This document shows positions 19,193 through 28,083 of a DNA stretch of 64,000 bases, piece after piece. Source of the stretch: a bacterium. GTDB lineage: Bacteria > Electryoneota > RPQS01 > DYHQ01. The first letter of the stretch is position 1, and every line of letters begins with the position of its first letter. The DNA lies in the NCBI GenBank assembly GCA_030622545.1, contig JAUXGA010000004.1, positions 154,943 through 218,942 of the forward strand, in the 5' to 3' direction. Made by a program: the position numbers and the translations under genes. The notes under the pieces were generated by a model. That model worked only from the letters and a program-made list of their open reading frames with translations, made no database searches and was not told the DNA's origin.

Positions 19193-21175
19193 ATGGCGGA
19201 TTTCCAGCTTGTTTCCTCTTTTAAGCCTCAGGGCGACCAGCAACAGGCCATTGATGAGCTTATTGATGGTTTGCGGCGCGGCGAACGTTTTCAAACCTTC
19301 CTCGGAGTCACCGGCTCCGGCAAAACGTTCGTGATGGCGAATGTCATAGCGAAAATCGGGCTGCCGACGCTCATCATGTCGCACAACAAAACGCTCGCGG
19401 CTCAGCTCTACGGCGAATTCAAATCCTTCTTCCCCCACAACGCCGCAGAATTTTTTATCAGCTATTACGACTACTACCAGCCAGAGGCTTACCTCCCGCA
19501 TACGGATACTTATATCGAAAAAGAAACGGATGTCAACGAGGAAATCGACCGACTGCGGCTGAAAGCGACGACCTCTCTGATGGAACGCGACGATGTCGTG
19601 ATTGTCGCCTCCGTTTCGAGTATTTACGGGCTCGGTTCCCCGAAAGACTACCGCGAACTGCTCCTGTTCCTGCAAAAGGGCGAAGACTACGACCGCCGCG
19701 AAATGCTGAAACGTCTCGTGGATATGCACTACGTGCGCAACGACGTGGGATTCCCGCGCGGCTCGTTTCGCGTCCGGGGAGATGTCGTCGAAATCCATCC
19801 GGCGTACGAAGAAACCGCGATTCGCGTCGAGTTCTTTGGAGACACCATCGAACGAATCACGACGATTAACATCCTGAGCGGGAACGTGCTTCGAGAGCAA
19901 CCGCGAACCGCTATTTATCCCGCCAAGCATTTCATTACATCGATTCCGAACCTGCAGCGCGCCATGAAAGACATCCGCAAGGAACTCGAGGAGCGCGTCG
20001 AAGAACTGCGAACATCCGGCAAACTCCTCGAAGCGCAAAGGCTCGAACAGCGCACGCGCTACGATTTGGAGATGATGGCCGAGGTCGGTTACTGTTCGGG
20101 CATCGAAAACTATTCGCGTCATCTTGCGGAGCGAGCGCCCGGCGAACGTCCGGCATGCCTTTTCGATTATTTCCCCGACGAATTCCTGCTCATCGTGGAC
20201 GAATCTCATGTGTCAGTTCCTCAGATTCGAGCGATGTATCGCGGCGACCGACATCGCAAAGAGACACTCGTGGAATATGGTTTCCGTCTCCCGTCTGCTC
20301 TGGACAATCGCCCGATGTTCTTTGAAGAATGGGAAAATATTAGTCATCGGTGCATTTTTGCTTCGGCGACTCCGGGAGATTATGAAATCGAAAAGTCGAA
20401 AGGCGTCATCGTCGAGCAAATCATTCGACCGACGGGATTGATAGATCCGCCGATTGAAGTGCGTCCTCTTAAAGGACAGGTTGACGATTTGGTTTCGGAA
20501 ATTCGAGAAACTACCGCGCGTGGCGAACGTGTGCTTGCGCTGACACTGACCAAACGCATCTCGGAAGATTTGACTGAATACCTGAAGACGCTGAACATTA
20601 AAGTGCGCTATCTGCACAGTGAAGTAATGTCCCTCGACCGCGTGGATATTCTGCGCGATTTGCGGCTTAAAAATTTCGACGTACTCGTGGGCATCAATCT
20701 CTTGCGCGAAGGATTGGATTTGCCGGAAGTGTCTCTTGTCGCTATATTAGATGCGGATCAGGAAGGTTTCCTGCGCAGCCGGCGCAGCCTGATGCAAATC
20801 GCGGGACGCGCCGCGCGTAATGTTGCCGGGCGAGTGATTTTCTACGCCGATAAAATCACTGACTCCATGAAGTTTGTCATTGACGAAACCACTCGCCGCC
20901 GCGAAATCCAACGCAAATACAACGAGGAACACAACATCACTCCCGAGTCTATCACGAAATCCGTCGAGGACATCCTGCGCACAACCGTCGTCGCGAACCG
21001 AAAGGTCAAAGAAGAAATCAAGACGCCCAAGACGGACTACATGACCGTTTATGATATTGAAAACCTCATCTCCCGCCTCGAAAAAGAAATGCGCCGCCTC
21101 GCCAAAGCTCAGGAATTCGAGGAAGCCGCAAAGCTGCGAGATGAGATAAATAGACTGAAAGAACAATTGGGATAG
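19193..21175 (+). CDS. uvrB: UvrABC system protein B
   Basis: UvrB is the helicase-like damage-verification subunit of nucleotide excision repair, working with UvrA and UvrC. The 660-residue length is typical. Walker A is GVTGSGKT (residues 38-45). The damage-gripping beta-hairpin region follows as [24 protein letters not shown] is the motif II box. The helicase VI-type motif QIAGRAARN is near residue 530, and a C-terminal UVR motif ([20 protein letters not shown]) recruits UvrC. The ATG has no obvious Shine-Dalgarno, and a possible -10 (TATAAA) lies only about 10 bp upstream, so the leader may be very short. Confidence 0.97.
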   Translation: MADFQLVSSFKPQGDQQQAIDELIDGLRRGERFQTFLGVTGSGKTFVMANVIAKIGLPTLIMSHNKTLAAQLYGEFKSFFPHNAAEFFISYYDYYQPEAYLPHTDTYIEKETDVNEEIDRLRLKATTSLMERDDVVIVASVSSIYGLGSPKDYRELLLFLQKGEDYDRREMLKRLVDMHYVRNDVGFPRGSFRVRGDVVEIHPAYEETAIRVEFFGDTIERITTINILSGNVLREQPRTAIYPAKHFITSIPNLQRAMKDIRKELEERVEELRTSGKLLEAQRLEQRTRYDLEMMAEVGYCSGIENYSRHLAERAPGERPACLFDYFPDEFLLIVDESHVSVPQIRAMYRGDRHRKETLVEYGFRLPSALDNRPMFFEEWENISHRCIFASATPGDYEIEKSKGVIVEQIIRPTGLIDPPIEVRPLKGQVDDLVSEIRETTARGERVLALTLTKRISEDLTEYLKTLNIKVRYLHSEVMSLDRVDILRDLRLKNFDVLVGINLLREGLDLPEVSLVAILDADQEGFLRSRRSLMQIAGRAARNVAGRVIFYADKITDSMKFVIDETTRRREIQRKYNEEHNITPESITKSVEDILRTTVVANRKVKEEIKTPKTDYMTVYDIENLISRLEKEMRRLAKAQEFEEAAKLRDEINRLKEQLG

Positions 21176-21217
21176 ACAATCTCGCCGAGTGGGTGAACTA
21201 CGGTGAATATACAATCC

Positions 21218-21414
21218 GGTAGTGTCGCACGGCAGTGCACTTGGATTTGAACATTCCGGCCGGGTTACACGCACTGACTTCATCGTTTGGCCTACGGGAA
21301 TTTGCGCTGAACCCGGCTCGGCGGATAGCGTTCGTGGATTTCGCCCGATAAAAAATTTTCCTGCGGTGTTGGCTGCTTGCAGCCGACCCAAGCGCACTGC
21401 CGTGCGGCACTACC
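21218..21414. repeat. 197-bp MITE-like element with 27-bp terminal inverted repeats
   Basis: Left end 21218-21244 (GGTAGTGTCGCACGGCAGTG...) and right end 21388-21414 are inverted copies with 25 of 27 bases matching. Inside lie two further modules: a hairpin at 21256-21324 that recurs inverted at 19015-19082, and a 34-bp block at 21360-21393 that recurs exactly at 62333-62366. No ORF of note is inside. The structure fits a non-autonomous or REP-type palindromic element; no transposase for it is seen in the window. Confidence 0.75.
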
Positions 21415-21468
21415 AAACAACTCGCCGCGACATGGCGTTAGCCCGGCCTTTCTTCAACTATCACCTCG

Positions 21469-21550
21469 TAGGGTCGGTATCTGTGACCCGACCGCGAGAA
21501 CAAATAGTAGACGGGCAAGTCACTGCGGACAGGTCACAGACCTATCCCTA
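21469..21550. repeat. Imperfect inverted-repeat element next to the MITE-like repeat
   Basis: The left arm 21469-21493 (TAGGGTCGGTATCTGTGACC) and right arm 21527-21550 (GGACAGGTCACAGACCTATC) are imperfect inverted copies around a 33-bp centre. A related right arm (GGACGGGTCACAGACCCGCA) follows the shared block at 62333-62366, so both loci carry the same two-part arrangement. With 21218-21414 it fills the 447-bp gap between uvrB and purD; no promoter for purD was convincing. Confidence 0.65.
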
Positions 21551-21622
21551 AAGCGCAAGAAATTTCGTCCGCTGCGGCATGCGTCCCGCGTGTCCGGTAA
21601 TTAGGCAAATACAAGAGCAAAT

Positions 21623-22879
21623 ATGAAAATTCTCCTTATCGGTTCCGGGGGGCGTGAACACGCGCTCGCGTGGAAGCTGAAGAAAGACAGCGCGAAAGAA
21701 ATCGTTGCTGCGCCGGGGAACGCCGGTATCGCTCAAATCGCTCGCTGCGAAACTGTGAATGCAGATGACGTGGATGCGCTCGTGGAACTTTCCAAGCGCG
21801 AAAAGCCTGAGCTGGTCGTCATCGGCCCGGAAGCGCCTCTGGCCGCGGGACTGGCTGATAGGCTTAATGACGAAAAAATCCCGGTCTTCGGCCCGAGCGC
21901 CAATGCCGCGCGCATCGAATCATCGAAAGTCTTCGCGAAAGAACTGATGGAGCGCGAAGGCATTCCCACAGCCGCTTTTCAGGTCTTCGACGATTTTTCT
22001 GAAATGCGAGCATTCCTGCGAGCCGATGGCAAGGGCCTCCCGTGGGTGGTCAAAGCCGACGGTCTGGCGGCAGGCAAAGGTTCCATCGTCTGCCCCGATT
22101 CTTTCAAGGCGCAATTCTGGGGCAGCGAGATGCTCGTCCAGAAGCGTTTCGGCGACGCAGGCAAACGCGTTATCCTCGAGGAAATGCTCGAAGGCCGCGA
22201 AGCCTCCATCCTTTTTCTTTGCGACGGTGAGGATTTTCTTGCGCTCCCCATCGCTCAGGATTACAAGCGCGCCGAAGAAGGCGACAAAGGCAAAAACACC
22301 GGTGGCATGGGCGCTTTCGCCCCCGCATCTCATGTAACACCTGATATGCTTTCCGACGTCGAAAACCGAATTGTCGCGCCGACTTTGGCCGCGCTCCGCG
22401 ACGATGGAGACCCATTTCAGGGCGTTCTCTACGTGGGTTTGATGCTCACGGCGGACGGCCCGAAAGTCATCGAATTTAACTGTCGCTTCGGCGATCCGGA
22501 AACGCAGGTCATCCTCCCCGTCTGGCCGGGAAACCTTCCCGAAGCGTTGCTGGCGTGCGCGGAAGGTCGCCTGAAATACATCGAGAATCCTGACCCAGAC
22601 AGCGCGGCGGTGTGCGTCGTTTTGGCCGCCAAAGGTTACCCTGAGGAATACAAAAAAGGCATCCGCTTGCGCTTCCCAAAGAAGAGAATAGACAACACGC
22701 TCACCTTCCATGCCGGAACACGAATGAGCGAAGACGGGATCGTTTCTGCAGGTGGGCGCGTTCTAAATGCGTTGGGGCTCGGAGAAAACATCGCCGAAGC
22801 GCGCATAAAAGCGTACGCTTTGGCTGAAGAGCTGGATGTCCGCGGCCTCCGGTACCGCGAAGACATCGCCGCGGATTGA
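21623..22879 (+). CDS. purD: Phosphoribosylamine--glycine ligase
   Basis: PurD joins glycine to 5-phosphoribosylamine with ATP, the second step of purine synthesis. The 418-residue ATP-grasp enzyme begins MKILLIGSGGREHALAWKL, a hallmark of the family. The ATP-grasp core includes VVKADGLAAGKG and EEMLEGREASILFLCDG. NTGGMGAFAP and EFNCRFGDPETQ supply nucleotide and metal ligands. The purine gene purE is also in this window (43.7 kb, other strand), but the remaining purine genes are not. It heads a seven-gene plus-strand run. Confidence 0.97.
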   Translation: MKILLIGSGGREHALAWKLKKDSAKEIVAAPGNAGIAQIARCETVNADDVDALVELSKREKPELVVIGPEAPLAAGLADRLNDEKIPVFGPSANAARIESSKVFAKELMEREGIPTAAFQVFDDFSEMRAFLRADGKGLPWVVKADGLAAGKGSIVCPDSFKAQFWGSEMLVQKRFGDAGKRVILEEMLEGREASILFLCDGEDFLALPIAQDYKRAEEGDKGKNTGGMGAFAPASHVTPDMLSDVENRIVAPTLAALRDDGDPFQGVLYVGLMLTADGPKVIEFNCRFGDPETQVILPVWPGNLPEALLACAEGRLKYIENPDPDSAAVCVVLAAKGYPEEYKKGIRLRFPKKRIDNTLTFHAGTRMSEDGIVSAGGRVLNALGLGENIAEARIKAYALAEELDVRGLRYREDIAAD

Positions 22880-22893
22880 TTGACGGATATTTT

Positions 22894-23979
22894 ATGGCCG
22901 ACACACCATCATTGTTAGGAAAATCCGACGCGATGCGTCAGGTGCGCAGCTTAATCGAGCAGGTTGCGCCGACGGATATTTCCGTGCTGATTTTAGGCGA
23001 AAGCGGCACCGGCAAGGAAGTCGTTGCGCGCCATCTGCACGAACGCTCTCTCAAGCGAGCCAAACCGATGCTCATCGTGAACTGCGGCGCTATACCTGAG
23101 GGGATTTTCGAGAGCGAAGTCTTTGGACACGAGCGCGGCGCGTTCACCGGCGCGGATAAAGAACGCCGGGGATATTTCGAACTTGCAGACGGAGGAACGC
23201 TCCTGTTAGACGAAGTCGGAGAAATTCCCCTTGCGTCGCAGGTGAAACTGCTGCGCGTTTTGGAAAACGGCGAATTCATGCGCGTGGGTTCGAGCAAAAT
23301 GCGCAAAACCGATGTCCGTGTTTTGGCGGCCACGAACCGCGACCTCTCGCAAGCCGTTTCTACAGGCCATTTCCGTCAAGACCTTTTCTACCGGATTAAA
23401 ACGGTGACCATTTCCGTGCCGCCGCTTCGCGAACGACCGGAAGATATTCCCGTTTTAGTCAATCATTTTCTCAAAGGATTCTGCAAGCGAAATCACATCC
23501 CCATGCCGGATATTCCGGTGGAAACCATGCGCGTTCTGCAGGAACAATACTGGTCCGGGAATGTGCGCGAATTGCGAAATCTTATCGAGACGGTCGCGAC
23601 GCTTGAACGCGGAAAGCAAACGATTACACCTGAAATGGTTCGCGCGAATCTCAGCACGACTGTCGATCCTGCACTGCTGCCAGTCAAGCTTGAGAAACCT
23701 CCGGAAATCCTCGAACGCGAGTTAATCTTCCGCATGCTCTTGGATTTGCGCAGCGAAGTTGCTGAAGTGAAAACCCTGCTCAGAAGCGCTATCGAACAGG
23801 CAAATGAGCAAAATCGCTCCGGCCACGAAGTTTTCGCTCTGAAATTGGAAGACATCGAAAAAGAACAGATACTCCGAGTCCTTGCCGAATTCGGCGGGAA
23901 TCGCCGTAAGGCGGCTGAAGCTCTCGGCATCGGCGAGCGCACCTTGTATCGCAAACTAAAAGAGTACGCGCTCATTTAA
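22894..23979 (+). CDS. Sigma-54-dependent transcriptional activator without N-terminal sensor
   Basis: I place the start at ATG 22894 (MADTPSLLGKSDAMRQV, 361 residues); a TTG at 22876 overlapping the purD stop is the alternative. The protein begins directly with the AAA+ domain: Walker A GESGTGKE (35-42), the sigma-54 contact loop GAFTGA (82-87), Walker B GGTLLLDE (100-107) and arginine-finger region FRQDLFYRI. A Fis-type helix-turn-helix closes the protein (GGNRRKAAEALGIGERTLYR). It has no receiver, GAF or PAS domain, so it resembles PspF and must be controlled by a partner or by level. No -24/-12 promoter was recognised nearby. Confidence 0.9.
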   Translation: MADTPSLLGKSDAMRQVRSLIEQVAPTDISVLILGESGTGKEVVARHLHERSLKRAKPMLIVNCGAIPEGIFESEVFGHERGAFTGADKERRGYFELADGGTLLLDEVGEIPLASQVKLLRVLENGEFMRVGSSKMRKTDVRVLAATNRDLSQAVSTGHFRQDLFYRIKTVTISVPPLRERPEDIPVLVNHFLKGFCKRNHIPMPDIPVETMRVLQEQYWSGNVRELRNLIETVATLERGKQTITPEMVRANLSTTVDPALLPVKLEKPPEILERELIFRMLLDLRSEVAEVKTLLRSAIEQANEQNRSGHEVFALKLEDIEKEQILRVLAEFGGNRRKAAEALGIGERTLYRKLKEYALI

Positions 23980-23992
23980 AGGAGGCAACCTC

Positions 23993-24526
23993 ATGCGAAG
24001 CACCAATCGGACAAACGGAATGCTCGTAAAAAAAATCGGCATCTGCCTCACTGTGATATTCTCTATGTGTGCGCTGCTTTCAGGCTGCGGGAATTACTCG
24101 TTTACAGGGGCTGTCGCCGGAGACATCAAGAGCATTTCGATTCCGCTCTTCAGCAACCAGACGGCGGAGTTCGGTATCCAAGAAACGATTACCGATGCTC
24201 TCATCACAGGTTTTCAGCGCGAGGGAATTCTGAAAATCGTTGATGAATCCCGCGCGGATGCGATTCTTCACGGAACAATTTTGCGCATCAGCGATACGCC
24301 CAATACCTACACGGCAGATGAACAGGTTTCGGAATATCGTTTCCAAATTACCTGCGATATTGCTCTTGAAAAGACAGGCACAGGAGAGGATCTCTGGAAA
24401 GAGAGCTTCTCGACATGGGGCAATTATCCCTATACCGGTTCCCTTTCCGACCGGCAAATAGGAATCGATGAAGCTCTTCGTAAATTAACAGAGGACATCT
24501 TGAATCGCATTGTCTCAAATTGGTAA
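23993..24526 (+). CDS. lptE: LptE-like LPS-assembly lipoprotein
   Basis: This 177-residue protein begins after a strong AAAGGAGGCAACCTC Shine-Dalgarno. An N-terminal hydrophobic stretch ends in the lipobox LLSGC, giving a lipidated Cys at about residue 32. The mature part (GNYSFTGAVAGDIKSISIPL, NQTAEFGIQETITDALITGF, and a C-terminal ALRKLTEDILNRIVSNW helix) matches the LptE/RlpB-like family (DUF400-type 'LPS assembly'), which plugs LptD in the outer membrane. LptD is not in the window. The family is divergent, so the assignment rests on layout and motif pattern. It overlaps tsaC by 17 bp. Confidence 0.78.
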   Translation: MRSTNRTNGMLVKKIGICLTVIFSMCALLSGCGNYSFTGAVAGDIKSISIPLFSNQTAEFGIQETITDALITGFQREGILKIVDESRADAILHGTILRISDTPNTYTADEQVSEYRFQITCDIALEKTGTGEDLWKESFSTWGNYPYTGSLSDRQIGIDEALRKLTEDILNRIVSNW

Positions 24527-25172
24527 AACAAAAATATTTCAACTTACCGAAAACAACAGAGAGCAGCTTCTACAGGCGGCGGTTCAGGTTGTGAAAAAGG
24601 AATCGCTGCTTATTTTCCCGACTGATACTGTTTATGGAATCGGCGGCTCCGCTTTTTCATCATCGGTTTTTCGTTCGCTTTCATCGGGGAAAGGAAATCG
24701 TGATTCTAAATCGTATGTCTTACTGGTCGCAAATCTGGAGATTGTGGAAAATACCGCCGGAAGGAATTTTGCAGGCGCAGCGCGTCGCCTCGCCGAGAAA
24801 TTCTGGCCGGGACCTCTGACGATTATCTGGCATGCTAATCCGGACATCAGCGCGAAATACAAAGCTCCCGATGGTTCTCTTGGCTACCGGATGCCGAATC
24901 ATGATTTTCTGCGTGCTCTATTACAAGCCAGCGGAGGATTACTTTGCGCGACAAGCGCCAACAAATCCGGCTCTCCACCACCTGCTGACTTTAGGGAAAT
25001 TGACAATGATGTTTTGAAACAAGTCGCATTGGCTATAGATGGCGGCGAGAAATTGACGGGTGTGGCTTCGACGGTTGTGGATGCGCGAATGTATCCTGTG
25101 ATAATCCTGCGCGAAGGAGCGATTCCAGCAAGCAGAATCCACGCTTTCTTACATGAGGATTCTTCTGTATGA
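24510..25172 (+). CDS. tsaC: L-threonylcarbamoyladenylate synthase (Sua5/YrdC family)
   Basis: This 220-residue YrdC-fold enzyme makes threonylcarbamoyl-AMP from threonine, bicarbonate and ATP for t6A37 tRNA modification. Signatures are the LLIFPTDTVYGIG substrate loop near residue 35, RLAEKFWPGPLTIIW, LGYRMPNHDFL and LLCATSANKSGSPPP. The start is a TTG inside the lptE gene; no ATG is available before the conserved core. In canonical YrdC a KxR motif (usually K-R-P) follows the PTDTVYG loop; here the matching region reads SGKGNRDSKSYVLLV, which is a somewhat unusual form. Its product is used by TsaD (6.6 kb). Confidence 0.92.
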   Translation: MSQIGKTKIFQLTENNREQLLQAAVQVVKKESLLIFPTDTVYGIGGSAFSSSVFRSLSSGKGNRDSKSYVLLVANLEIVENTAGRNFAGAARRLAEKFWPGPLTIIWHANPDISAKYKAPDGSLGYRMPNHDFLRALLQASGGLLCATSANKSGSPPPADFREIDNDVLKQVALAIDGGEKLTGVASTVVDARMYPVIILREGAIPASRIHAFLHEDSSV

Positions 25173-25651
25173 CGATTCTGATTGTCTGCACCGGAAACAC
25201 ATGTCGAAGCCCAATGGCGGAAGCTATTCTCCGGCGGAAATTGCAACGGAACGGCTTGCATGACATGAACGTCCTGTCGGCAGGCGTGGCGACGGAACAC
25301 GGTTTCCCGGCGCATCCGCTGGCCATCGGCACCTGTCTTGCTCATGGTCTGAAACTGAACTCGCATCGCACACGTCAAGCATCAGCGACGGTTGTTCAAA
25401 GCGCCGATATCATTCTTGGAATGACGGAAAGCCATGTGAATTTGCTCACTCATGCTTATCCCGATAAGGCAGCGGCTATCCATCTATTGAAAGAATACGG
25501 TCGCGGCGAGCTTCTCGAAGACCGAGAGGTTGCTGATCCTATTGGAGCAGATCCATTCCAGTATGAACGATGTTTTAAAGAATTAGACAAGGAATTGGAA
25601 CGGATTGCGCAAATCCTGAAAGTGAAATTTGCTAAGGAAAAGAAGTGCTGA
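25169..25651 (+). CDS. Low-molecular-weight protein-tyrosine-phosphatase family protein
   Basis: This 160-residue cytoplasmic protein carries the phosphatase loop CTGNTCRS at the N-terminus (nucleophile Cys7, Arg13) and a late general-acid segment ADPIGADPFQYERCF. Bacterial members dephosphorylate tyrosine kinases or other phosphoproteins, often in polysaccharide control; arsenate reductases share the loop. The arginine and aspartate arrangement favours phosphatase. It overlaps tsaC by 4 bp (ATGA), an association of Sua5/YrdC with these phosphatases that is common in other genomes. No tyrosine kinase is seen in the window. Confidence 0.9.
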   Translation: MTILIVCTGNTCRSPMAEAILRRKLQRNGLHDMNVLSAGVATEHGFPAHPLAIGTCLAHGLKLNSHRTRQASATVVQSADIILGMTESHVNLLTHAYPDKAAAIHLLKEYGRGELLEDREVADPIGADPFQYERCFKELDKELERIAQILKVKFAKEKKC

Positions 25652-26454
25652 AAAATCCATTCATATATCTGATGTCAGCCTTTGTGGTTGGACTATTGGC
25701 TGTCGCGCCAAGCTTTGCGAATGATTCGCTTACGATCACCCACCGTCTTCCGTTTGGATTAGGAGAATCTCTCGAATACCATGTTCGTTACGGTTTCATC
25801 CCCGCCGGGAAAGCACGCATTGCTATTCTGGATACGGTGCGAGTTCGTGGGCAGCTTTGCTACCACGGAGTATCACAGGCGCGGTCTGCTAAGGGATTTG
25901 ATCCCATATTCCGAGTCCGTGACAAAATCGAGACGTGGTTTGATTACGACAGCCTTTACACTCATCGCTATCACAAAAAACAGCGTGAAGGACGATACCA
26001 CGATGAGAAACTCGTCGAATACCTCTATGACGAACGCATTGCGCGACTTACGGATGATGGAGAATTTAAAGGAGACTATCCTATCCCTGAACAGATTCAG
26101 GATGTGCTCAGTGCTGTTTTTTTGGTGCGCACGCTTACGTTTGCAGAAGATACGACTCTCGTTGTTCCGGTACATGATATTAAAAAAACCTACGGGCTTC
26201 GGGTTGTTATCGGCAAGAAAAAGATGATTAAAACACGTGCCGGTAAATTCGAATGCTACGTCGTCGAACCTCGCCTGGAATCCGGAGGAATCTTCAAGAA
26301 GGATAAGAGCGCGCGCATCTGGATCTGGTTCACAGCCGACGACCGAAAACTGCCCGTATTGATGCAGTCAAAAGTCTTTTTTGGAAGAATTACCGCCGAA
26401 CTTGAAAAATATACACCGGGGGAACCTGCCTACCTAACCATAGGGAGTGACTAA
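25645..26454 (+). CDS. DUF3108 domain-containing exported protein
   Basis: This 269-residue protein starts at GTG 25645 behind an AAGGAA site, overlapping the phosphatase gene by 7 bp. A signal peptide is visible (MSAFVVGLLAVAPSFAND). The mature protein contains the DUF3108 pattern: LGESLEYHVRYGFIPAGKA, then VRDKIETWFDYDSLYTHRYHKKQREGRY, and a C-terminal half with TRAGKFECYVVEP and IWIWFTADDRKLPVLMQSKV. Members are periplasmic or outer-membrane beta-rich proteins of unknown function, sometimes near LPS genes. The neighbour lptE fits that picture, but a specific role is not known. Confidence 0.85.
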   Translation: MLKNPFIYLMSAFVVGLLAVAPSFANDSLTITHRLPFGLGESLEYHVRYGFIPAGKARIAILDTVRVRGQLCYHGVSQARSAKGFDPIFRVRDKIETWFDYDSLYTHRYHKKQREGRYHDEKLVEYLYDERIARLTDDGEFKGDYPIPEQIQDVLSAVFLVRTLTFAEDTTLVVPVHDIKKTYGLRVVIGKKKMIKTRAGKFECYVVEPRLESGGIFKKDKSARIWIWFTADDRKLPVLMQSKVFFGRITAELEKYTPGEPAYLTIGSD

Positions 26455-27393
26455 GTGTCCCGATACGAAGCGTTGGACCTTTCAGGTGTGACCACCTATT
26501 CCGTCCAAAAACGCGCCAGCAAAGTGTCACGCAAAAACTTCGCCACACCGACAAAAGAACATCTTTCATTCCGGGAGTTCTGGGAAGGATTGCCGAATTT
26601 TTTAGCGGCTGGAGAGTTGCACGAATTCGCAGAGCGAATGACATCCGCCAGAGGGAAACAGCCGATTCTATGGATGACAGGCGCTCATGTTTTAAAAGTG
26701 GGGCTATCCCCTATTCTGATTCATCTGCTTAAGAACGGCTTTATATCGAGCCTTTCATCGCACGGAGCCTTTGCGGTTCATGACATCGAAATCGCGCTTT
26801 TTGGGCAGACAAGCGAAGATGTTGCGGACACTCTGAAGGACGGGCGTTTCGGAATGGCGCGAGAAACCGGCGAATTTTTCACCCAGACGCTGCGAGAAAA
26901 TTCCGCGAAAGAGGTTGGACTTGGTGAGGCGTTTGGAGAAGCACTAATTCGGAAGAAAGCTCCCTACGCAGAGGATTCACTTCTCGTGCAATGCTTGGAA
27001 GCCGGAATTCCCATGACGATTCACGTTGCTATCGGCACCGATATTTTCCACGAACATCCCGGAGTGGACGGCGCGACGCTGGGGCGTCTTTCCTACTATG
27101 ACTTCCGAATATTTGCCAAACAGGTCGCCGGGCTCGGTAAAAATGGAGTCGTTCTCAATGTCGGTTCTGCGGTAATCATGCCCGAGGTCTTCCTGAAAGC
27201 TCTGGCGGTTGCCCGCAATCTTAAGTTTCCCTGCCACGATTTTTATACGGCAAATTTCGACATGACGCCGCATTATCGTCCCTGTATGAACGTCGTGCAG
27301 CGACCGACCATGACCGGAGGAAAAGGCTACACCTTTATCGGTCATCACGAAATCATGATCCCACTATTAGCCGCTGCATTGGAAACGGCCTAA
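26455..27393 (+). CDS. Conserved protein of unknown function, possible deoxyhypusine-synthase-like NAD-binding fold
   Basis: This 312-residue cytoplasmic protein starts at GTG 26455 after GGGAG. I recognise it as a conserved bacterial family but not with a known function. Glycine/histidine-rich blocks stand out: WMTGAHVLKVGLSPILIHLL, SSHGAFAVHDIEIALFGQTS, HVAIGTDIFHEHPGVDGATL, VVLNVGSAVIMPEVFLKAL and the C-terminal FIGHHEIMIPLLAA. The arrangement recalls the DHS-like NAD/FAD-binding superfamily, in which bacterial deoxyhypusine synthase homologues modify other substrates, but that is inference. It ends the plus-strand operon, and no eIF5A-like gene is near. Confidence 0.6.
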   Translation: MSRYEALDLSGVTTYSVQKRASKVSRKNFATPTKEHLSFREFWEGLPNFLAAGELHEFAERMTSARGKQPILWMTGAHVLKVGLSPILIHLLKNGFISSLSSHGAFAVHDIEIALFGQTSEDVADTLKDGRFGMARETGEFFTQTLRENSAKEVGLGEAFGEALIRKKAPYAEDSLLVQCLEAGIPMTIHVAIGTDIFHEHPGVDGATLGRLSYYDFRIFAKQVAGLGKNGVVLNVGSAVIMPEVFLKALAVARNLKFPCHDFYTANFDMTPHYRPCMNVVQRPTMTGGKGYTFIGHHEIMIPLLAAALETA

Positions 27394-27425
27394 TCAAATA
27401 CGATATAGATCCTAACAGATGCAAA

Positions 27426-27454
27426 AAAGCGGATCCCTGTTGGGGATCCGCTTT
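27426..27454 (-). terminator. Rho-independent terminator of csp, possibly bidirectional
   Basis: A 12-bp perfect stem (AAAGCGGATCCC with GGGATCCGCTTT) surrounds a 5-nt loop. On the minus strand it is followed by a run of six T, which ends the csp transcript. The convergent plus-strand operon ends 33 bp away and may use the same hairpin, but its U-run is short (CTTTG). Confidence 0.88.
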
Positions 27455-27481
27455 GTGCTGCGGGGAATTTTACAGCTAAAC

Positions 27482-27691
27482 TTATTCAGCAGCCGTTACA
27501 TTTACCGCTTTCAAACCTTTCGGGCCTTTTGCAACCTCGAAATTGACTTTCTGCCCTTCCTGCAATCCGGCAGGGTCAGATAAATTGGCGAGATCATTAC
27601 GATGCACGAAAATATCCGTTCCATTTTCGTCATCCGAAATAAAACCATAGCCCTTTGTTGCATCAAACCACTTTACAGTACCGATCGCCAT
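27482..27691 (-). CDS. csp: Cold-shock domain protein
   Basis: The 69-residue product starts at ATG 27691 (MAIGTVKWFDATKGYGFI), directly after a GGAGG site. The open frame extends upstream without a plausible earlier start. It is a single S1-like cold-shock domain with RNP1 KGYGFI and RNP2 DIFVHR, which bind single-stranded RNA or DNA. The ending GPKGLKAVNVTAAE is typical. It is monocistronic, with a predicted promoter at 27870-27898, a leader of about 170 nt and its own terminator. A long leader is characteristic of cold-shock genes, where folding controls translation. Confidence 0.96.
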   Translation of the reverse strand: MAIGTVKWFDATKGYGFISDDENGTDIFVHRNDLANLSDPAGLQEGQKVNFEVAKGPKGLKAVNVTAAE

Positions 27692-27869
27692 TGCGAACCT
27701 CCAAAAAACTGCCTCATTCGCCGCTTCGCCCAATGAACCCACCGCCGATGAACCAGCGAACAAAGTGAACATATACGGACATCAAACTCGCAAGGAACCG
27801 GTTTCAAAAACGACACAAAAGCCGCACAAGCGGATACAACAGCGAACTTGACGACGGTGGTTATAGGGT

Positions 27870-27898
27870 AAAATAACACTAAAATAGTTAAAATGCAA
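27870..27898 (-). promoter_or_regulatory. Candidate csp promoter with long 5' leader
   Basis: On the minus strand -35 TTGCAT, 17 bp, -10 TATTTT. The predicted transcript start near 27862 leaves about 170 nt before the csp ATG, which suits a cold-responsive leader. A weaker candidate (TTGCGG, 17 bp, TATACA) sits further upstream near 27980-28010. Otherwise the 392-bp gap 27692-28083 holds no gene I can support. Confidence 0.55.
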
Positions 27899-28083
27899 GA
27901 AAGAATTGACAGACTGAAGGTTTTTACTTTGTTGTTGGCAATAGGGATTATCGATGAAATAACTCAGTATGATTGTGTATAATAAAGAGTTAGGTAACCC
28001 GCAATAACTCTCCTTTTTCATCAAAGAGAAAAGAGTCGTGAAATCGCGGCTCTCAACTTCAGAAAATGATTGTGCCTCGCGGG

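Noticed and set aside
19184..20209. Minus-strand 341-residue ORF opposite uvrB
   Set aside because: It lies entirely against uvrB, which has full family motifs; the reverse frame has no recognisable motif or start signal.
21920..22711. Minus-strand 263-residue ORF opposite purD
   Set aside because: Antisense shadow of purD; the composition mirrors purD codons and no ribosome site is present.
27692..27772. Extended N-terminus of the cold-shock protein
   Set aside because: A GGAGG site and the family-typical MAIGTVKWFD start place the gene start at 27691.
28027..28058. AGAGTCGTG/CGCGGCTCT hairpin downstream of lepB
   Set aside because: The stem pairs through G-U only in the plus-strand RNA; in the lepB transcript it has two C-A mismatches, so a terminator is not supported.
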